From positions 1-44,868 of the forward strand of contig CANRAU010000015.1 of NCBI GenBank assembly GCA_947628665.1: 44,868 bases of DNA, given 5' to 3'. Below, in pieces: positions 17,158 to 24,750 of this stretch. A program made the translations under genes and the position numbers. Position 1 is the first letter of the stretch. Each line of letters opens with the position of its first letter. A model generated the notes under the pieces. That model was not told where the DNA came from, made no database searches, and saw only the letters and a program-made list of their open reading frames with translations. This DNA comes from an uncultured Clostridia bacterium (lineage in GTDB: Bacteria > Bacillota > Clostridia > Oscillospirales > Acutalibacteraceae).

Positions 17158-18213
17158 TTACTTCATATGCAAGAGCTTGTTATAATGCGGCAAAAGCCCG
17201 TATAAAAGGCCGCATTCCATGACGTTCGCAGCCGCGTTTTTGTTTCCTTCGATCACGCAGAGCTTATGATCCTTCGTCATGGTAATATCCCATCCGACGT
17301 ACCGCACGGTGGGGAATTTGCCGGCCAGCTCTTTGGCGAATTGCACGTATTGATCCCAGTCCGGAATTTTATAGCCGACGATTTGCTTCCCGCTCTCCGG
17401 ATGGACGGCGTAATATTTGCCCTTCAGATCCAGCGCACTGCTGGTAACGATCCCGGTATCGACGTCAACCGGCGCAGTCATCCCACCGGCCGTGTAATTA
17501 TCCACGCAAGAACCCTTGCGTCCGACCCGGAACATCGCCCCGGCAAGATGCACATTGCCGCCGTCATCGATGATCGTAACAATACGGACGGTATTGACCG
17601 TTGTAAAATCGGAAAACTCCGCCAGTTCATCGCATTGCACGATCGGCTCTTCTATAAGCATGGGCGTCTGCATGCACTGGGCATACAAATTTTTCTTGTC
17701 CTGCTCGGTCTCGGTCGGCACCAGGTGAACATCCTTTCCGGCACAGCTGTCCGGGATCTTTATAAAAATAGATTTTTTACCTTGAAGAAATTCAGAAAAT
17801 TTCTCATAGGGTACAGTTTCGTCAACACTCATCCATTTGCGTTCGAGATATTCCGAAAAATTCTTATAGAATTCGCGTTTATCTTCAAAAACAGGCCAGA
17901 ATTTCTTTTCCTGTATAGCATCCCGCCATGCAAATCTTGCGAACGTGGCAAAGGACTCGTCCCGCACATAATCGCTTTTTCTGTACATTTGCGTTTGGAA
18001 ATAATCGGTGATTACCGACCCGTTATATTTCACATAAAAATGGCAGTAATCGCGGAAGCACCAGTTCAGTTGCCTTTTGGTCGGCGCTTTCCCCTCTCGG
18101 AACTCCAGTTGTTCATAGATGCGCGCCCTCGTCCGTTTCGTTCTTGCGACGCAGAGGATCGCGCGGCCAAATTTGGTACGGCTTAATGTGTGTACGATTT
18201 TAGATGTGTTCAT
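17158..18213 (-). CDS. ATP-grasp protein of the sugar-transfer-associated type
   Basis: A 351-aa protein. The middle and C-terminal parts fit the ATP-grasp fold: FIKIPDSCAGKDVHLV (lysine and glycine loop), PMLIEEPIVQCDELAEF, TVNTVRIVTI, AGAMFRVGRKGSCVDNYTAGGMTAPVDVDTG and VGWDITMTKDHKLCVIEGN (metal-binding E-x-N). Proteins of this subgroup lie in glycan loci and probably ligate an acid to an amine or amino group using ATP. ATG at 18213 is preceded by GAGGAGAAATAA, which also holds the stop of the upstream gene. The substrate is unknown. Confidence 0.78.
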   Translation of the reverse strand: MNTSKIVHTLSRTKFGRAILCVARTKRTRARIYEQLEFREGKAPTKRQLNWCFRDYCHFYVKYNGSVITDYFQTQMYRKSDYVRDESFATFARFAWRDAIQEKKFWPVFEDKREFYKNFSEYLERKWMSVDETVPYEKFSEFLQGKKSIFIKIPDSCAGKDVHLVPTETEQDKKNLYAQCMQTPMLIEEPIVQCDELAEFSDFTTVNTVRIVTIIDDGGNVHLAGAMFRVGRKGSCVDNYTAGGMTAPVDVDTGIVTSSALDLKGKYYAVHPESGKQIVGYKIPDWDQYVQFAKELAGKFPTVRYVGWDITMTKDHKLCVIEGNKNAAANVMECGLLYGLLPHYNKLLHMK

Positions 18214-18215
18214 AT

Positions 18216-19259
18216 TTATTTCTCCTCGATCAGATTCAAAAATTTTTCCAAAATATATACAAGCCACTTTTGATCGCCTGTCATATGATCCGTACAATGC
18301 GGCCAAAATTCCGGGCGTGTGGGTCCTTGCCAGTTTGCCATCCATTCGTTCATAGGACGCGGCATGGGCGTTTTGGCGGGTACTTCCCAATTGGGATAGA
18401 GGCTGGCGAATACCTCTCTGACAATATATTTATTTTCACCATTTCTTACTCGGTTATAATCCAGCGGCTCAGCAAAAAACGTTTCGGAATACGGCGCTTT
18501 TAAACCGATTCCCGCGCATTGACAGGCATTGGTATAGCTTCCGAATCCCTCTTCCAAAAAAGTGGTTCTGCAAAATTCATGCGCATCCACTTTGCCGTCT
18601 TTTTCGACCTTCAAATACGGTTCCAAAATCAGCTCGGCGTCCTTCAAGACTTTATAAGGAAGAATATAGGAATATCGGTCAATGAATTCTCCGAGCAACC
18701 AGTCTTTGGAGAGCAAACCGTTCATCCCACCGTACGTAACGTCGCTGCTTTCTCCGAACAGCAAAGTATCGAATCCGTCTGCTTTGATTTGGAGCGCAGC
18801 CTTGTAGATTTGAACCTCGATAGAATGCATCGGCATTCCTTTGTGCCGCATCAGAATCGGCGCATATTTTTCAAAGTCCTCCCAGTAAATTTCAACGACA
18901 TGATGCTCCAACCCGCATTCTTCCGCATAGCGTTTGGCCGCAGGCGTTTCATCGGTTACCTCGATGTCGGGAACAACACATTTAAACGTATATGCGGCGG
19001 AACCCTTCGGCATAAATTTTGCCAAAATAGCAGAGTCAATGCCGCCGCTCAACGCCAACGCCACTTTCTTTTTGGAACAGATTTCCTCCACTTGATTGCG
19101 CAGGTATTCTTCGAGTTCCCGACTCGTATGTATCGGGAAAAGATTTTTCGGCTGGCGGTATAAATTCGGGGGCGTATCCTTTAAAAAGCACTTGTTTTCA
19201 TCCGCAATTGTCCGAAACATTAAAAACGAATTCATGCAATATTTTTTATCGACTGTCAT
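18216..19259 (-). CDS. Asparagine-synthase-like amidotransferase lacking the glutaminase domain
   Basis: A 347-aa protein with the PP-loop ALALSGGIDSAILAKF near residue 70, followed by TFKCVVPDIEVTDETPAAKRYAEECGLEHHVVEI and LLFGESSDVTYGGMNGLLSKDW, as in the synthetase half of AsnB. The N-terminal Cys-type glutaminase domain of AsnB is absent, so ammonia would have to come from elsewhere, or another amine is used. AGAGGTG precedes ATG at 19259, 1 nt after the cytidylyltransferase stop. Next to an ATP-grasp gene it suggests amide or peptide-bond decoration of a glycan; that is inference. Confidence 0.8.
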   Translation of the reverse strand: MTVDKKYCMNSFLMFRTIADENKCFLKDTPPNLYRQPKNLFPIHTSRELEEYLRNQVEEICSKKKVALALSGGIDSAILAKFMPKGSAAYTFKCVVPDIEVTDETPAAKRYAEECGLEHHVVEIYWEDFEKYAPILMRHKGMPMHSIEVQIYKAALQIKADGFDTLLFGESSDVTYGGMNGLLSKDWLLGEFIDRYSYILPYKVLKDAELILEPYLKVEKDGKVDAHEFCRTTFLEEGFGSYTNACQCAGIGLKAPYSETFFAEPLDYNRVRNGENKYIVREVFASLYPNWEVPAKTPMPRPMNEWMANWQGPTRPEFWPHCTDHMTGDQKWLVYILEKFLNLIEEK

Positions 19260-19260
19260 C

Positions 19261-19677
19261 TTATTCACCTCTAACCGCATTCAATGCTTTCGTGATCTGC
19301 GTAGAAGAAATACCTTTGGTATATGGAAAATAAATAATTTTGATTCCCTCTTCCGCAAATTTCTTTTCGTATTCCTGCCACTTTTCGGTCGCGTACCAAT
19401 CGTCACCGACAAACATTACGGACGCGCCGAGTTTTTTGCAGGCCGTCAGCTTGTCCATATCATACTGCGGCACGGCGGCGTCCACATATTTACAGCTGCG
19501 AACGATTTCGATTCGATCCTCAAACGGGATCATCGCGTGTTTGCCCTTGTAGGTAACAAGCTCGTCCACCGTAACGCCGACAATGAGCTTGTCGCACAGA
19601 CCTTTTGCGTTTTTCAGCAAATTTAAGTGCCCGATATGAAACAAGTCATATACGCCTGTCGTATATCCAATCGTCAT
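19261..19677 (-). CDS. Glycerol-3-phosphate cytidylyltransferase-like protein
   Basis: A 138-aa nucleotidyltransferase of the TagD type. Motifs: TGVYDLFHIGHLNLLKNA (H-x-G-H), the RxxxV segment EDRIEIVRSCKYVD, GDDWYATEKW and GISSTQITK (the ISSTQ signature). It activates a small phosphorylated alcohol as a CDP derivative in the cytoplasm. Its start overlaps the licD stop (ATGA), and LicD proteins transfer phosphocholine or similar groups from CDP donors, so it may make the donor for the LicD next door. Substrate choice among glycerol, choline and others is not visible. Confidence 0.88.
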   Translation of the reverse strand: MTIGYTTGVYDLFHIGHLNLLKNAKGLCDKLIVGVTVDELVTYKGKHAMIPFEDRIEIVRSCKYVDAAVPQYDMDKLTACKKLGASVMFVGDDWYATEKWQEYEKKFAEEGIKIIYFPYTKGISSTQITKALNAVRGE

Positions 19678-20549
19678 ACTTTAAGCTCTCCTTTTTTCGC
19701 CAAGTCTGCATAGTATGCGTAGGGACGCTCAAGATCCAAAAGAACCACATGATGCCCGCTCGCCCGCTGTTCCTCCGGCGGCAGTTCCATATAGTTATGA
19801 AACTGTTTGGTAAGATAGTCATGCCATCCTACAGGGCAGCGAACGGTCGTACCCGCAAACGGCATGTCCACATAATCGGCAAACCACTCCTTCAAAAAAA
19901 GGCGGCTGTCCGCCGTGATATGCAGCGACCATACATACCCGACATATTTTTCGGTATCAAACTTATATTTCGTAACATAGTGATACCATTTGTGATAGAA
20001 AAAATTGCTGCCTGCGATACGGCTGAATCGACGCAAAATGCGGTTCATTGCTTTCTTGATCCCCGTTTCTTTCAAATGGCATCGGGCATAGATATTGAAT
20101 TCATGAAAGAGCCAGTTCATTTTACAATACAGCTTGCGTTTTGCCGGAACACCGCATAGCGGCATAATATCGACAAAAACCCCTTTATATAAGTCCGTAT
20201 GCTCCAATTCATGTTCTTCTATATACGTTGTACGGATATTCTGAACCTTGCTGTAGAGCGCGGCGGATGACGGCGTATTTTCCGGCGTGCGCAATTTCAG
20301 ATGCGCGGGAAGCTCCTGCGGCGCTACGCGCAGAAATTCCGCATAATCTTTTTCCGGCATGGCAATATCCATATCGTTATCCCACGGAATAAAGCCTTCG
20401 TGCCGAACCGCGCCCAGGCATGTGCCGCCGATTGCAAAATACCGAAGATTGTGTCTTTCCATGATCTTCTTGATTTCCGTAAATATATTCAGGATCTCAT
20501 TTTGAACCGCTTGATTGTCTGACATCGCGCTCGTGTTCTCCTTTTCCAT
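19674..20549 (-). CDS. licD: LicD-family phosphotransferase
   Basis: A protein of about 291 aa. The nucleotidyltransferase-like core has YFAIGGTCLGAVRHEGFIPWDNDMDIAMP, the exact LicD signature with its D-x-D pair, and later DIMPLCG and GWHDYLTKQFHNYMELPPEEQR. It adds a phosphorylated headgroup from a CDP donor to a surface glycan. ATG 20549 has GGAGG 10 nt upstream; a second ATG 24 nt later is possible. The frame continues open upstream into the broken sugar-transferase gene (20550-20836). The promoter at 20892-20919 leaves a leader of over 300 nt made of that relic. Confidence 0.88.
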   Translation of the reverse strand: MEKENTSAMSDNQAVQNEILNIFTEIKKIMERHNLRYFAIGGTCLGAVRHEGFIPWDNDMDIAMPEKDYAEFLRVAPQELPAHLKLRTPENTPSSAALYSKVQNIRTTYIEEHELEHTDLYKGVFVDIMPLCGVPAKRKLYCKMNWLFHEFNIYARCHLKETGIKKAMNRILRRFSRIAGSNFFYHKWYHYVTKYKFDTEKYVGYVWSLHITADSRLFLKEWFADYVDMPFAGTTVRCPVGWHDYLTKQFHNYMELPPEEQRASGHHVVLLDLERPYAYYADLAKKGELKV

Positions 20550-20836
20550 GGACGATACGCCTCCGATCCCGTTGTGCCTGCGAAATTTTACGGCCGACAT
20601 ACGGGCGTCGTCCTTGCCGGAGCGTATCCTCGTGCCTATCTGTTCCGCACCGACACGCATAGCAAGAAATTTATAAATTTGGAACTCGTCGCCATTTTCC
20701 CCGAATCCAATTCGATCTGCTTAAAGAAAACAGACGCGGGGCTTGTCATCTTGACCAGCAAAGCGACCGCAAAAAGCAGAGGAAAAGGACAAGCAAACCC
20801 CCCGCTATATCCAAAAAACGCTTCAAAAAAGAATAT
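20550..20836 (-). pseudogene. Broken initiating sugar-phosphate transferase, 5' part
   Basis: The minus strand before licD reads PLLFAVALLVKMTSPASVFFKQ, then, after a one-base shift near 20715, RIGFGENGDEFQIYKF and AMRVGAEQIGTRI. Together these match the N-terminal third of bacterial sugar transferases (membrane helix, K-x-TSPGPVFFKQ, RIG-x-x-G-x-x-F-x-x-YKFRSM, MR-x-x-A). AGAGGAGAGG sits six bases before ATA at 20834-20836, so the start ATG seems mutated to ATA. The DELPQ and later catalytic part is gone; the second frame runs straight into licD. The priming enzyme of this glycan operon has been lost here. Confidence 0.7.
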
Positions 20837-20891
20837 ACTGCGCCTCTCCTCTACACGATCAGGTTTTTCGGAACTGCTCTGCAGACAAAAT

Positions 20892-20919
20892 AAGTATACT
20901 TTTTTTCACGAAAAAGTCA
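20892..20919 (-). promoter_or_regulatory. Sigma-A promoter of the glycan operon
   Basis: Minus strand TTGACT, 16 bp, TATACT, about 56 bp before the dead start of the sugar-transferase relic. Confidence 0.75.
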
Positions 20920-20957
20920 ATATATAATGCCATTTTTGCCGAGAAAGCGTGTGTAGG

Positions 20958-20979
20958 TTTACAATTGATCCATTGTAAA
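20958..20979. repeat. Inverted repeat between the glycan and tRNA promoters
   Basis: TTTACAAT and ATTGTAAA form a perfect 8 bp inverted repeat with a 6-base spacer. It lies between divergent promoters. A regulator site is possible but no regulator is nearby. Confidence 0.35.
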
Positions 20980-21014
20980 AACCCCAACAAGCCGAATAAA
21001 TCGCGGAAAAAGGC

Positions 21015-21043
21015 TTGACTTTTCAAGGGTTAGCCTATATAAT
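21015..21043 (+). promoter_or_regulatory. Sigma-A promoter of the tRNA pair
   Basis: TTGACT, 17 bp, TATAAT, 20 bp upstream of the first tRNA. Confidence 0.85.
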
Positions 21044-21063
21044 AATCGAGTAGCTTTTCAGAT

Positions 21064-21140
21064 GGGCCATTAGCTCAGTTGGTTAGAGCATCCGGCTCAT
21101 AACCGGACGGTCCGGGGTTCGAGTCCCTGATGGCCCACCA
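21064..21140 (+). tRNA. tRNA with CAT anticodon (Met, or Ile2 if modified)
   Basis: A 77-base cloverleaf. The acceptor arm GGGCCAT pairs with ATGGCCC, the D arm has AGCTCAGTTGGTTAGAGC, the anticodon stem is CCGG/CCGG with loop CTCATAA, the T arm carries GGTTCGAGTCC, and CCA is encoded. Anticodon CAT reads Met; a lysidine-modified Ile2 tRNA also has CAT and cannot be excluded by eye. Confidence 0.92.
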
Positions 21141-21177
21141 ATGCTTTAGCAGCACGTACATAATTTGAACAAAACAT

Positions 21178-21253
21178 AGGGGTATAGCTCAGTTGGTAGA
21201 GCAGCGGTCTCCAAAACCGCGTGCCGAGGGTTCAAGTCCTTCTGCCCCTGCCA
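21178..21253 (+). tRNA. tRNA-Trp (CCA)
   Basis: A 76-base cloverleaf. AGGGGTA pairs with TGCCCCT, the anticodon loop CTCCAAA has anticodon CCA, the T arm is GGGTTCAAGTCC, and CCA is encoded. Pieces of its 3' half recur at 30790-30967 and 38170-38277, marking it as an integration target. Confidence 0.95.
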
Positions 21254-21273
21254 AAATCGCGGCTTTGCCGCAA

Positions 21274-21306
21274 AAGAGGCCGTAATCATTATGCGGCTTC
21301 TTTTTT
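21274..21306 (+). terminator. Terminator behind tRNA-Trp
   Basis: AAGAGGCCG pairs with CGGCTTCTT across an 11-base loop and is followed by a T run. Confidence 0.75.
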
Positions 21307-21322
21307 GTTTGAGGTGAGTTTC

Positions 21323-21835
21323 TTGGGATTTATGGATGCATATAAGAATCTTGAAAAATTGTGCGGCGAAATGTACGGACAGCAAAACGGGGTCAGTGCC
21401 TACATTGACGAGATGAAGCAAACACCTCGCGGTTCTCTTTGCGTGAAAAATTGGGATGAAGACCTGGAAAACCTCAAGCATTATCGATGGGTCAGAAATC
21501 AAATTTCTCATGAACCGAATTGCAACGAAGTCAATATGTGCGAACCGTACGACACGGTTTGGCTCGAACATTTTCATGGCCGCATCATGAACCAGTCCGA
21601 TCCTCTTGCACTTTATCAAAAAAGCTCTGTGCCCAAAAAGGCTACCGCGTCGCAGACCGATCACGATCAACCGCCGCAGACGCCGGTTGCGACGAATTCC
21701 CAATCCGCCAAGTATGCGCCTTCGCCATTAAAGCCGAGAAAGCACTCCAAACGAGTCGGTTATCTGGTTTTTCTCATCCTCGCTTTCCTTTTGGCTCTGG
21801 CAGCGTTTATCGTATATAAAGCGCATCTTTTCTGA
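21323..21835 (+). CDS. Small membrane-anchored HEPN-like protein
   Basis: A 170-aa protein starting at TTG 21323, with GAGGTGAG upstream; the in-frame ATG 9 nt later lacks a well-placed SD. Residues 1-100 are helical and contain HYRWVRNQISHEPN, where R-N-x-x-x-H fits the R-x4-H motif of HEPN ribonuclease domains. A Pro/Ser/Lys-rich linker follows, and the C-terminus is one hydrophobic helix (VGYLVFLILAFLLALAAFIV). HEPN proteins often act in toxin or antiphage systems, but a fold from one motif is weak. It sits directly behind the tRNA-Trp terminator, at the left edge of the island, with no clear promoter of its own. Confidence 0.6.
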   Translation: MGFMDAYKNLEKLCGEMYGQQNGVSAYIDEMKQTPRGSLCVKNWDEDLENLKHYRWVRNQISHEPNCNEVNMCEPYDTVWLEHFHGRIMNQSDPLALYQKSSVPKKATASQTDHDQPPQTPVATNSQSAKYAPSPLKPRKHSKRVGYLVFLILAFLLALAAFIVYKAHLF

Positions 21836-21880
21836 ATTTTCCTTTCACCTCGCATTTGCCGGTACCGTTTCCGTCTGCTA

Positions 21881-21901
21881 CATCATCAAAAAAGCATCAA
21901 T
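21881..21901 (+). repeat. Integrase-arm-like direct repeat, copy C
   Basis: CATCATCAAAAAAGCATCAA followed by CGGCGG repeats the pattern found at 30676 and 38057. The spaced CATCAAA words look like arm-type binding sites of a tyrosine recombinase. No tRNA core follows here, but an integrase fragment lies 100 bp to the right. Confidence 0.45.
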
Positions 21902-21959
21902 CGGCGGCAGTGTTTTCGCCCGAGTTTTGCCTTTTCTTTGTTTTCTGCGTCGCAAATTT

Positions 21960-21996
21960 TGACCGTCCGAGTGGCTCGCCCGGACGGTCATTTTTG
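21960..21996. terminator. Bidirectional terminator
   Basis: GACCGTCCG pairs with CGGACGGTC and is followed by ATTTTTG on plus and AAAATTTG on minus. It ends the HEPN-like gene and the facing integrase fragment. Confidence 0.8.
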
Positions 21997-22303
21997 TCAG
22001 ATCTCAAAGGCGCCGGTGATGATTTTGTTGCCGAGGGACGGATAGATTTGGTGCTTTGCCGTACATTCGTAACGGTCGTAGGTCGACCGCTCGACCGATG
22101 GGAATTTGAACACTTCCAGCCAGTGTTGCATACTCTCCCGAAGTGTTTTCTTTCTGCGACCGCAGGTAGCCGAGATAGAACGCTATCGCCTTGCAGACGA
22201 ACTCGCCTTTCGATTTCACGTCGGCATCGCCGAGCGCATTTTCGATCTCCGTTACCATCGACAGATACATCCAATAGGCGTATTTTTTCTTCTTTTCTGT
22301 CAT
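21997..22303 (-). pseudogene. Fusion of a mobile-element RHH-like gene start with an integrase fragment
   Basis: With AGGAGG before ATG 22303, the first 45 or so codons read MTEKKKKYAYWMYLSM, then KSKGEFVCKAIAFYLGYLRSQ, like the small ribbon-helix-helix-type proteins of clostridial conjugative elements. From about 22145 the neighbouring frame reads ESMQHWLEVFKFPSVERSTY, then DRYECTAKHQIYPSLGNKIIT, like the N-terminal arm/core-binding segment of clostridial tyrosine integrases, and stops at 21997-21999. So two genes were joined by a deletion, out of frame. The catalytic R-H-R-Y part of the integrase is absent. No function is expected. Confidence 0.6.
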
Positions 22304-22676
22304 ATTTCCTCCTGAATTTCATAGACCCCTCGGACGGCGCTTGCACAATCCCTTTGGAAACACCCAAACGGTCGGCTCTGCCGTCTGATGCGACTCGTGC
22401 GGCCGACACCGCACTTTAACCTGCTTTCCATTATGGCACCCATCAAATTGCCTTTTTCGGGTGTTTACGATCGCAATTCGCTCGTGCTACGCCCTTCTTT
22501 TCAAAAAATTTTTCCGACACAGTCTTGATGAGAATTTGCGCGCCTTTTTGCGCTATGTAAATATTTTATGCGTTACAAAAGCCGGACCGAGTCACTCTAC
22601 TGACCCGATTCGGCTTTTTCTTTGTTTACCGCGGCGCAGATTTTAATCTATCCACGTAGATGTTATGGCTCCATCT
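22304..22676. other. Intergenic stretch with a terminator
   Basis: No convincing gene. A 31-codon GTG frame on the minus strand (22319-22414) ends two bases into the RHH leader and has no good SD. A long hairpin at 22577-22625 (AAAAGCCG with CGGCTTTTT plus an inner GTC/GAC stem) is a likely bidirectional terminator that closes the hsd operon. Confidence 0.6.
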
Positions 22677-24161
22677 TCAGTTCAACTGCGCTCTCAGTTC
22701 TTCAAAACTTTTCAATGCGCTCTGAAGATTTTCTATGATTCCGTCGGCGAGTTCTTCCGGGGAAGGGAGGTTGTCCAGATCGGCGAGGGATTTATCCTTG
22801 ATCCAGAAAATATCCAGGCTTGTTTTATCCCGTGCTTTGATCTCATCTGCGCTGAATTTGCGCCACCGACCGTCCGGATTGCTGGGCGACCATGTTTCTT
22901 TTCGCTCGCGGCGGTTCTCCGGGTGATAACAGCGGATAAAGTCCTCTAAATCCGTGTCAGTCATGGGGTGTTGCTTCAATGTGAAATGAATATTCGTGCG
23001 AAAATCATAAATCCAGATTTCTTTTGTCTGCTCCTCTGCGGAGGCGGGGCGCTTATCGAAAAAGATCACATTCGCCTTGACACCCGGCTTATAAAAGATC
23101 CCGGTAGGCAGGCGGAGGATCGTGTGCAGATCGGTAGTTTCCAGCAACTTCTTGCGGACAGTCTCGCCTGCGCCGCCCTCAAAAAGAACGTTGTCCGGCA
23201 CCACGACAGCGGCTTTGCCCGTCGCCTTCAGGATGGTATTGATGTGCTGGACGAAGTTGAGTTGCTTGTTGGAACTGGTCGTCCAAAAATCCTGCCGGTT
23301 GTAGACTAAATCCTCGTCCTCCTGTTCGCCTTCCTCGTTGGTGAAGGTGATGGAGGACTTTTTGCCGAACGGCGGGTTTGTCAGCACATAATCCACGCGA
23401 TAGCCGGGGTCGCTCAGCAAAGCGTCGCCCAGCGTGACGGGAACGTTCCCATAGATGTCGCCGATGTTGTGCAGATATAGGTTCATCAACGCCGTTTTGT
23501 AGGTAGCTGGGACGATCTCATTGCCATAGAACGTTTCGTTTTTGAGAAATTCCTTCTGCTCCCGCTCCAGTGTGTAGTTTGCAGGATCGGCAAGGAAAGA
23601 CTGCGCTGCTAGGAAGAAACCGCCGCTTCCGCAGCAAGGATCGGCCACGGTTTTCATGGGTTCGGGACGGATACAAGCTACCATGGCGCGAATCAGCGGG
23701 CGGGGCGTGAAATATTGACCCGCGCCGCTCTTGATGTCCTCGGCGTTCTTTTGCAGCAGCCCCTCGTAAATCTCGCCCTTGACATCTGAGGACATGGATA
23801 CCCATTTCTCCCGGTCGATCATCTGCACGATGCGGTAAAGAATCGCGGCATTGCTGATTTTGTTGACCGCACCCTTGAAGATTTGTCCAAGGATTCCGCC
23901 TTGTTCGCCCAGCGTTTCGAGGATGGTTTTATATTTTTCCTCCAACTCGGCGCCCTTGAGCGCGTTCATGTCCGGCCAGCGGTAGCCCGCAGGAATGCCC
24001 GCGTCCCGCTTGTACGGCGGCCTCGAATACTCGTCCGCCATTTTGAGGAAGATCAGATAGGTAAGCTGTTCCAGATAGTCCCCGTAGGAGACGCCGTTGT
24101 CCCGCAATGGGTTGCACATTCCCCACACGCGGGAAATGATGGAGGAAGTTTGGTCAGGCAT
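22677..24161 (-). CDS. hsdM: Type I restriction-modification methyltransferase subunit
   Basis: A 494-aa N6-adenine methyltransferase. The N-terminal helical domain (LRDNGVSYGDYLEQLTYLIFLKMADE) is followed by YFTPRPLIRAMV, the AdoMet motif DPCCGSGGFFLAA and the catalytic motif NPPF in VLTNPPFGKK. Then come VVPDNVLFEGG and LRLPTGIFYKPGVKANVIFF. It forms an M2S1 enzyme with HsdS and protects the host site. It is the last gene of the operon and overlaps the Mrr-like gene by 8 bases. ATG at 24161 has only a weak GAGAAG SD, in line with coupled translation. Confidence 0.93.
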   Translation of the reverse strand: MPDQTSSIISRVWGMCNPLRDNGVSYGDYLEQLTYLIFLKMADEYSRPPYKRDAGIPAGYRWPDMNALKGAELEEKYKTILETLGEQGGILGQIFKGAVNKISNAAILYRIVQMIDREKWVSMSSDVKGEIYEGLLQKNAEDIKSGAGQYFTPRPLIRAMVACIRPEPMKTVADPCCGSGGFFLAAQSFLADPANYTLEREQKEFLKNETFYGNEIVPATYKTALMNLYLHNIGDIYGNVPVTLGDALLSDPGYRVDYVLTNPPFGKKSSITFTNEEGEQEDEDLVYNRQDFWTTSSNKQLNFVQHINTILKATGKAAVVVPDNVLFEGGAGETVRKKLLETTDLHTILRLPTGIFYKPGVKANVIFFDKRPASAEEQTKEIWIYDFRTNIHFTLKQHPMTDTDLEDFIRCYHPENRRERKETWSPSNPDGRWRKFSADEIKARDKTSLDIFWIKDKSLADLDNLPSPEELADGIIENLQSALKSFEELRAQLN

Positions 24162-24750
24162 GATGTTCTTCTCTCGCTTTCTTTCTGGCAAATATATACA
24201 TCTCTTCTGTTGGATAAATTTCGGAATAGGGGTAGTCAGCAGAGCAATCCCATTCTAAAGCAAAGTATTTGGGAAGATATTTTTCAAATGCAGGTTGAGA
24301 TCTCATCCTATCGAGGTACTCTTTACTCTCTGCCGCAGAATAGTGTTTAATATAGTTATCACATACCTGCCATAAGGCTATTCCATGTTTTTTAGCATAT
24401 AAGGTTGCCCCATTTTGGAAACCAACCGTAGAAATCAGAATTCCCTTCTGCGCCCCAATACTGTGCAATTTTGCATCTAAAGCGGCAACAATTCCCCTTT
24501 CTACGCTGCGGGATTGTTTTTTGCATTCGACAATCACCGTGTTTTTTACGCCGAGTGCAGTATATTCAGCCAATACGTCTATCTGATACGTACCATCATC
24601 TGTGGAAATCTTTTGATTGTGTTTGATTGTAAAGTCGGTTAGATTTTCCCTTTTTGCATATGCTTTTAGAGTTTCCATACAAAAAATCTCAAAATCAATG
24701 GGACCTATCATAGAGTCTAATTCCCGATACGGGTTGACGTCTATTGTCAA
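24154..24750 (-). CDS. Mrr-like PD-(D/E)xK nuclease inside the hsd operon
   Basis: A 198-aa protein. The core reads IGPIDFEIFCMETLKAYAKREN, then DDGTYQIDVLAEY, then NTVIVECKKQSRSVERGIVAALDAKLHSIGAQKGILISTVGF. D-(x)n-E-C-K is the PD-(D/E)xK active site and Q-KGILIST-GF is typical of the restriction endonuclease/Mrr group. It is translationally coupled to hsdS (4-base overlap) and hsdM (8-base overlap), so it belongs to this operon. Mrr-type enzymes usually cut modified DNA; here it may be a companion nuclease. The C-terminal 60 residues show no known domain. Confidence 0.8.
   Translation of the reverse strand: MTIDVNPYRELDSMIGPIDFEIFCMETLKAYAKRENLTDFTIKHNQKISTDDGTYQIDVLAEYTALGVKNTVIVECKKQSRSVERGIVAALDAKLHSIGAQKGILISTVGFQNGATLYAKKHGIALWQVCDNYIKHYSAAESKEYLDRMRSQPAFEKYLPKYFALEWDCSADYPYSEIYPTEEMYIFARKKAREEHHA

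Noticed and set aside
20574-20927. 117-codon plus-strand frame
   Set aside because: The minus strand here has clear sugar-transferase remnants and a promoter; the plus frame has no SD.
22319-22414. 31-codon GTG frame ahead of the RHH fragment
   Set aside because: No convincing SD and no recognisable sequence.
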